Assembly: GCA_030789695.1 (NCBI GenBank)
Contig: CM061142.1
Coordinates: 359,327,486-359,391,485 of the forward strand
DNA length: 64,000 nt
Direction: 5' to 3'
Source of the DNA: Scilla litardierei
Lineage: Eukaryota; Streptophyta; Magnoliopsida; Asparagales; Asparagaceae
Below are positions 59,144-64,000 of this stretch, in pieces. The notes under the pieces were generated by a model. It had not been told where the DNA came from. It ran no database searches and saw only the letters and a program-made list of their open reading frames with translations. A program made the position numbers and the translations under genes. How positions within the stretch are numbered: position 1 is the stretch's first letter; each line of letters starts with the position of its first letter.

Positions 59144-59755
59144 CTAGCAGCATAACACATTCAAGCAACCAAACATGTTCAAACAAACAAGACTGTCAAA
59201 AGGAAGAAGGTAACTAAACTGAGGGTTACCTGCAATAACCCCATCCACAGTCTCAGCCTCAACTACGGCCATCGGGGAAGCCTGCCTCCTCAGCGGAAAA
59301 GCTTGCGGAAAAGCCTGCCTCTGTGGGACAAGGGGTACCCCATGACCAGCGGGCACCGGGGCTCTCTGCTGCAACGGCGAGGCAGCAATAGGTGCCTTCC
59401 AAGGCTGCTTCAACCTCGGGCACTCTCTGAGAACATGGGCGGGATCTCCACAGGCAAAACATTGCCCCAAGAACTTCCTACACTGTTCCTTCTTATGACC
59501 AATCTTGCCACAGCGATGGCACATCTTCAGACTCGGCCCAGCTTCTGGTGCTTGCTGCTGCGGAACTCCATCCGACGCCTTCCGCAGCCGATTTGCATGT
59601 CGACAATCTTTCGCCGAATGAGTAGCACCACCACAAATCAAACACTGACCTAGAAAGCTTCTGCACGACCCCTTGAGGTGCCCGATCTTGCCGCAGAAGT
59701 AGCAAGCCTTCAGAGCAGATCCACCACCAGCGCGGGTCTGACGTCTTCTAGCCAT
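59144..59755 (-). CDS. Gag-derived protein with four CCHC zinc knuckles
   Basis: 203 aa from ATG 59755, with a basic start (MARRRQTR). Four knuckles follow: CYFCGKIGHLKGSC, CLICGGATHSAKDC, CHRCGKIGHKKEQC and CFACGDPAHVLREC. They form two pairs, each with FLGQC between the members, so the pair was duplicated. A Pro/Gln/Arg-rich tail leads to AETVDGVIAG, which resembles the gag-protease border of Tekay/Del gypsy elements. The last 22 residues look non-coding, and GCAG|GTAACC at 59230/59229 is a good splice donor, so the message may be spliced. It could bind RNA in the nucleocapsid manner. The N-terminal gag domain and all of pol are missing. LARD1 lacks this ORF. Confidence 0.7.
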   Translation of the reverse strand: MARRRQTRAGGGSALKACYFCGKIGHLKGSCRSFLGQCLICGGATHSAKDCRHANRLRKASDGVPQQQAPEAGPSLKMCHRCGKIGHKKEQCRKFLGQCFACGDPAHVLRECPRLKQPWKAPIAASPLQQRAPVPAGHGVPLVPQRQAFPQAFPLRRQASPMAVVEAETVDGVIAGNPQFSYLLPFDSLVCLNMFGCLNVLCC

Positions 59756-59899
59756 CTAGCGCCAGAGAAATGGGCCAAAATTAGACTCAGAGCTTAATGA
59801 CTCGGATGTCGAACTTAGTTTATTGGACATTCTAATATTATTATCGTTATTCCCAAAATCGCAGTTACAGAAGGACCTGCATGGGCCACCACTAAAACC
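59756..59899 (-). other. LARD2 leader between 5' LTR and ORF
   Basis: Closely related to the first 150 bases of the LARD1 interior, including GGTGGCCCATGCAGGTCC and GACATCCGAGTCAT. A primer-binding site should be here but I cannot assign one. Confidence 0.55.
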
Positions 59900-62346
59900 T
59901 GTCACGACCCGCTTCCCTGAGAGGCGAGACGTGAAAAGGTCCGCACGGGAGTGGAGCGGTGAAGCCCCAAACCCGATAAGCGTCCACAATACATAAACAG
60001 GTCCCTGTAACCACAACAGAATAACAATAATAAAACAAGGCGATACTGAAATAAAATTCCACATCTCACAAATTGTCCAACATCAACAAAAGTCCAACAT
60101 CCAGGAAAGCCACCAGGCTAAAAGAAAAGAGTCTAAGGCCCAGAACAAGGCCAACAAAAGCAGCGACTGCATAATAAAGTATAGGTGCTACGCACCGATA
60201 ACAAAACAACCGTCTAATCAAAAGTAAAACACAACGAAGACACTAGGACTGGTCCCCAGTGTCCCCGTACTCCCCGCCAAACACAAGCTCGGGCTCGGCG
60301 TCAGCAAACACCTCGTCCTCAACAAGGTACTCGGGCTCAGGATCTAACATGTGTCACCCAAAAGAGTAAGGGGGCACATGTCAGCAAGTCTAAAAAGACT
60401 TGGGCAAGGAAACTGAAGGCAAGGAAACTAGCAACCTAGCAGTTTAGTATGCATGACATGGCAGTTATAACATGAGTGCACAATTAAAACATGGCAAGAC
60501 AATTTGTACAAGAGAACAATCATCGGGACAAGACAAGAGTAGCCAAGCTACTATCAATTCAATACATTCACATTTTGTAGGTGTTTACGCCCTTCGCTGA
60601 ATGGCTAGCATTGCAGACCGATCGGCACTAAACACCAATCACATTTCACGGTTGTTTTGTAGATGTTTGCGCCCTTCGCTGAATGGCTAGCATGTCAGTC
60701 CGATCGGCCCCAAACACTACCCCACCCCAAAAGAGTTTACGCCTTACAACTGCAGTTGTTGATCAAACAGACTCCCAGTTGAATGGCCGCTTAACCCTCA
60801 CCCCCTATACCCACACGTAATGGAGCCTGGGGTCCCCGCACATTGAGCTCAGCTAATGAGCCTGAGGTTTGCCCCGCTCATTGAGCTCGCATTCCTATTT
60901 CACATTTCAATATCGAGCGTTGGGGTTTCCAACTCATTATGCTCGCTTCTGGTCACGAGCCAGGAAACACACAATTCGGGCATTGGCTATCAACCAACAC
61001 ATGGCCCACTTCTGGAACACGAGCCAGGAACACAGGCAATGTAGCAAAGCTACGCAATCACTGAAATGCATGAAGGATGCAATGACATGACAATTAACTT
61101 GCGTACCGATAATGGAAAGTAAACGTGACATGATAGTTGTGCAACATGCTAAATGTCGGAATTAGCTTCGTTGTCAAGCTAATTCCCCAATTTGCGCCTA
61201 GGCGAGTATCATTTCGTCGCCTAGTCTCTTTTACGCCTACAACAAGAAAATGGCCTAAAACATTGCCTAAACCCTAAGTGGCAAGTTTCACTTGCCTAGC
61301 ACCGGGGATTGACGATCACTTCGTCACACGGATGCTATCTACGGGGGAAATCGCTGTTATGGGGGAAACAAACACCAAACACATGAAATTAATTAGGGTT
61401 TTCATAAAATTACAAATAGGTTAAGAAAACAACGGTAGAACGATTTCTTACCAAGAGGAGACGGAAGAAACACTCCGGGGAACCCTAGGATCAAATCTGG
61501 AGAAGATTGGAGAAGATTGGGGAAGCTAGGGTTTTGGGGGATTTGATGGGTTTTGGTGAGATTTTGGGGAAGATGAGAGGTAGATAAAGTGATTGGATGG
61601 TTTGGATGATGATTCTAGGGCTTGGAATGGAGAAATGGAGCTTGGAGGAAGATGGGGGCTGAAGGGGGAAGATTTTAGGGTTTTGGGTCGTGTTGGAGAA
61701 GAAGAAGTCGTTTGGGTTGGGTATAAATAGGTTGGGCTGGCGGCTGCCCAGAAATTAGGGTTTTAACACTGGTTAGTCGGTCAAAGAGCAACCACTGACC
61801 GACTAGTTTGGTAACTAGTCGGTCGGTCGACCAACGCAGACCGACTAAGTGCAAACAGTAACTCCTGAACGAAAATAGGATCCTAGAGTTAGTCGGTCCA
61901 TGAACAAGTACTGACCGACTAGTTTAGCATCTAGTCGGTCGATGAACGTTCTTAGACCGACTAAGAGTAAACAGTAACTCCTGAGAAATTTAGAAAGCTA
62001 ACTAGTCGGTCCAAGAAGGATTGCCGACCGACTGGATTGTCATCTAGTCGGTCGATGCCCCTTCTTACACCGGCTAATGAGCACCAAAAGTTCAGATACG
62101 GAGCGCGGGGCCCCGGGATCGACTCCTAAGACTCCTAGGCTTGATCTAATAGTAAGATACGACCGTTATGAAGCCCGTCACGAATGACATACTTCGAAAT
62201 CGACGATCCTAAGGAAGAAACGAGAAAACACGACGAATCAATCGAAAATGAAAGCTACGGAGACGAAAACCACGCATGAGGAGAAAATCCACCAAAACAT
62301 ATATTTTAATATAGATAATCCAATCGCACGAAAACCAGTCGTTACA
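59900..62346 (-). repeat. 5' LTR of LARD2
   Basis: 2447 bases, nearly identical to 53225-55683. Differences include a 12-base indel near 61530 and a 6-base indel near 59922. The ACTAGTCGGTC module is at about 61772-62072. Confidence 0.93.
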
Positions 62347-63100
62347 AGATCCGATGAGATTTAAGTTGTTTACAACTATGATCTCAAATTCTTGTCCTTT
62401 GCTTAGATGCAAAGGCAACACTTAGTGGGAATCATTGCTTTGGCAAGTGATGCTCTTGGTTGTACATTGTTTATTACTCTTATTATTCTTCTTCAATAGA
62501 ATAGATGTCATGAAGTCTATTCGGGCATTTAAGGAAATGTGGAATTTATCTTTACCAAGATATCCATAAAGGTATGCTGTCACAACATCCAATAGCAGCC
62601 TATCCAAAATTCCTGTTGCCAAATCGTAAGGTATTCACTTTTGATAACTTAGGAAATCTGATACATCATTTATGAGTCATGCTCATTTTAATTTGTTCAT
62701 TCCATAGTTTAAGCGAAATTATCCTTGGGCTATAGGTTGTGTCTTATAGCATACGATTTTGTATTTATTTTTTCTTATGTGTGCAATACTTATTTTACTC
62801 ACAGATTTGACACCTTTTGGTGTCTGGACTTCAGGTTCGAACATTTCACGTTTCATAAGTGAGTCCAGCTCATCTTTTATTGCATCGTTCCATATTTGGC
62901 CAATCTCTACGTTTGCATTTTAGCAACGGAGTATGGAAATATTTTTTATAAATATCATCGCTTTTGCGATGTATATGACAATATGTATATTGTCGAAAAT
63001 TATGTTCTATCTGTCTAACACCTCCCTAGTACGCACAAAATTTACTTTCATTTCAGTTTTTCACGGCATTTCCTCTGCGATGGATTTTGGAAAGGGGTGA
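62347..63100 (-). pseudogene. Copia reverse transcriptase (start), decayed
   Basis: The minus strand reads a decayed WPNMERCNK segment, then LLLDVVTAYLYGYLG (62422-62622), typical of copia RT, and FEIIVVNNLNLIGS up to the LARD2 junction. The last phrase is where the catalytic YVDD should be; both Asp are replaced by Asn. Several stops lie between. Confidence 0.75.
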
Positions 63101-63140
63101 GGGTGTGAACATGAGCTCATTGTCCTGTCGTAGTATTGTC

Positions 63141-63530
63141 TCAAGGTCTCCAGGTATTTTTCTTTGTTCTTTGATTTTCATCCTTGGAGTCTAGTGGTCT
63201 TTCTCTTTTCTGTTGAGGAGCAGCCACTTCTGCAGCTGGTGGATTGCATCCATTCTCGGAGATGTCAATCCTTGCTGGAGTATTTGCAGCAGGAATGTGT
63301 GATCTGACAATCTTCTGTTTGTCAGTAAATGAGTCTGGTAATTGGTGAACAGTGTTCTCAATGTGGAGGATCTTCAAGATCTCACCTTCACATTGTTTTG
63401 TAACCAGATCATAGTGGGTCAAACTTTTGTATCCTACGTTATAATTTGCTTCGCTCCAGATTTCCAGTATCTGGGCCCATTTTGGGGGAACTCGTCTCAT
63501 CACAGACTTCAATATGTGCCTTAAATACAT
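63141..63530 (-). pseudogene. Copia integrase-RT linker, partly open
   Basis: 129 codons with QLPDSFTDKQKIVRSHIPAANTPARI and a Lys/Arg-rich end (APQQKRERPLDSKDEN), a pattern typical of the linker between integrase and reverse transcriptase in one group of plant copia elements. It is followed by decayed sequence. Confidence 0.65.
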
Positions 63531-63571
63531 CCCCCATTTAGGGTTCTAGGTATCTTTAAATTAAGGGTGAG

Positions 63572-64000
63572 TCATTTCCTACACAGATACATAGGCGACG
63601 TTGAGGACCCATTTTTATCCTCTATGGTGATGCTATGGGGATGTAAACTGTGTGACCAAAGATTCTCAAGTGAGAAATATTCGATGGCATTCCATATGCA
63701 AGTTGCATTGGAGATAGACTTTGACCGCCAGAGGGTCTTATTTTCATTTTCGATGCAGCATGCAAAAATGCATGTCTCCATGCATCCACTGGCAACTAAG
63801 ATTAACAATGGACATGCAATCCATTGAAGTCTTTTTATTAGTGACTCTGCCAACCCGTTTTGGGTATGAACATGCGGCACTGGATGTTCATTTTCTATTC
63901 CTGTTGCTTGGCAATACTTTTGAAATGACCGTGAGGTAAATTCCCCAACATTAACCAGACTTATTTTCTTTATTTGATTGTCTGGAAAAATACACCTGCA
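63572..64000 (-). pseudogene. Copia integrase, C-terminal part of the core, decayed
   Basis: PHVHTQNGLAESLIKRLQ (around 63830-63880) holds the catalytic Glu of the D,D35E core. Upstream, toward the window edge, degraded phrases like VNVGEFTS and FQKYCQATGIENEHP match the segment around the second Asp. The rest of the integrase is outside the window. Confidence 0.75.

Larger units (their letters stand above)
53225..62346 (-). mobile_element. LARD2: LARD-like LTR retrotransposon with residual zinc-knuckle ORF
   Basis: LTRs of about 2.45 kb, exact target duplications AGATC (53220-53224 and 62347-62351), interior 4.2 kb. The polypurine tract CCTACCTT... complement next to the left LTR and the ORF next to the right LTR fix the minus sense. 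About a dozen substitutions and two small indels separate the LTRs, so it is younger than LARD1. The interior is related to LARD1 but keeps a gag-derived ORF. It inserted in the decayed copia RT just after the position of the catalytic YVDD motif (there degraded). A gypsy origin, perhaps Tekay/Del-like, is inferred from the tract and the gag fragment. Confidence 0.9.
51530..64000 (-). mobile_element. Decayed Ty1/copia element, interrupted by LARD2
   Basis: Read on the minus strand from the right edge: integrase end (63572-64000), linker (63141-63530), start of reverse transcriptase (62347-63100), then across LARD2, rest of RT and RNase H (52490-53224), 3' untranslated repeats, polypurine tract and 3' LTR. 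Many stops and shifts make it much older than its insertion. The upstream part is outside the window. Confidence 0.8.

Overview
The window is nuclear DNA of a flowering plant and consists almost entirely of transposable elements stacked inside one another. The evidence for a plant is a SIRE-type Ty1/copia element with a tRNA-iMet primer site and an envelope-like third ORF, a CACTA transposon with TNP2-type transposase and a Ulp1-like gene, Ty3/gypsy elements with long LTRs, and a patatin-like gene fragment. Nothing in it identifies the species. I see no intact host gene, no rRNA or tRNA gene and no CRISPR array.

Left stack (1-50350). The base layer is a gag-only Ty3/gypsy element, probably Tat lineage, on the minus strand. 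Its 5' LTR lies near 49815-50350, its gag remnant at 30860-32099, a 58-bp minisatellite at 29741-30604, and a decayed gene in antisense orientation at 27356-29215. Its 3' LTR is off the left edge. Three insertions split it. (1) A non-coding, LARD-like LTR element (LARD1, 165-27342, plus strand, TSD CCTTC) sits just upstream of the antisense ORF. Its 3' LTR was then split by a 17.2-kb CACTA transposon (7392-24623, TSD TTC/TTT), which carries a SIRE solo LTR (18157-19522, TSD TTTTG). (2) A gypsy-like solo LTR (32129-49809) sits between the 5' LTR/leader and gag. (3) A deleted SIRE copy (32310-48284, TSD GACAC) sits in that solo LTR, and a nearly full-length, very young SIRE element (34459-46594, TSD CACCT, LTRs differing at two visible positions) sits inside the deleted copy's envelope-like ORF.

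Right stack (50350-64000). A SIRE LTR fragment is followed by a decayed copia element on the minus strand (about 51530 to beyond 64000). Its reverse transcriptase is split by a second LARD-like element (LARD2, 53225-62346, minus strand, TSD AGATC). LARD2 is related to LARD1 and keeps a 203-aa ORF with four CCHC zinc knuckles.

The most unusual signals are as follows. An LTR promoter module built of GACCGACTAGT / ACTAGTCGGTC pairs is shared by the copia SIRE element and the unrelated LARD2 LTR. The same module is repeated upstream of the SIRE envelope-like ORF, followed by a leader rich in telo-box motifs, which looks like a separate transcription unit. Hairpins and a 16-bp palindrome are conserved in the non-coding interior of both LARD elements. 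The CACTA element carries a 13-exon Ulp1-like protease gene whose catalytic residues are all visible although the gene is broken.
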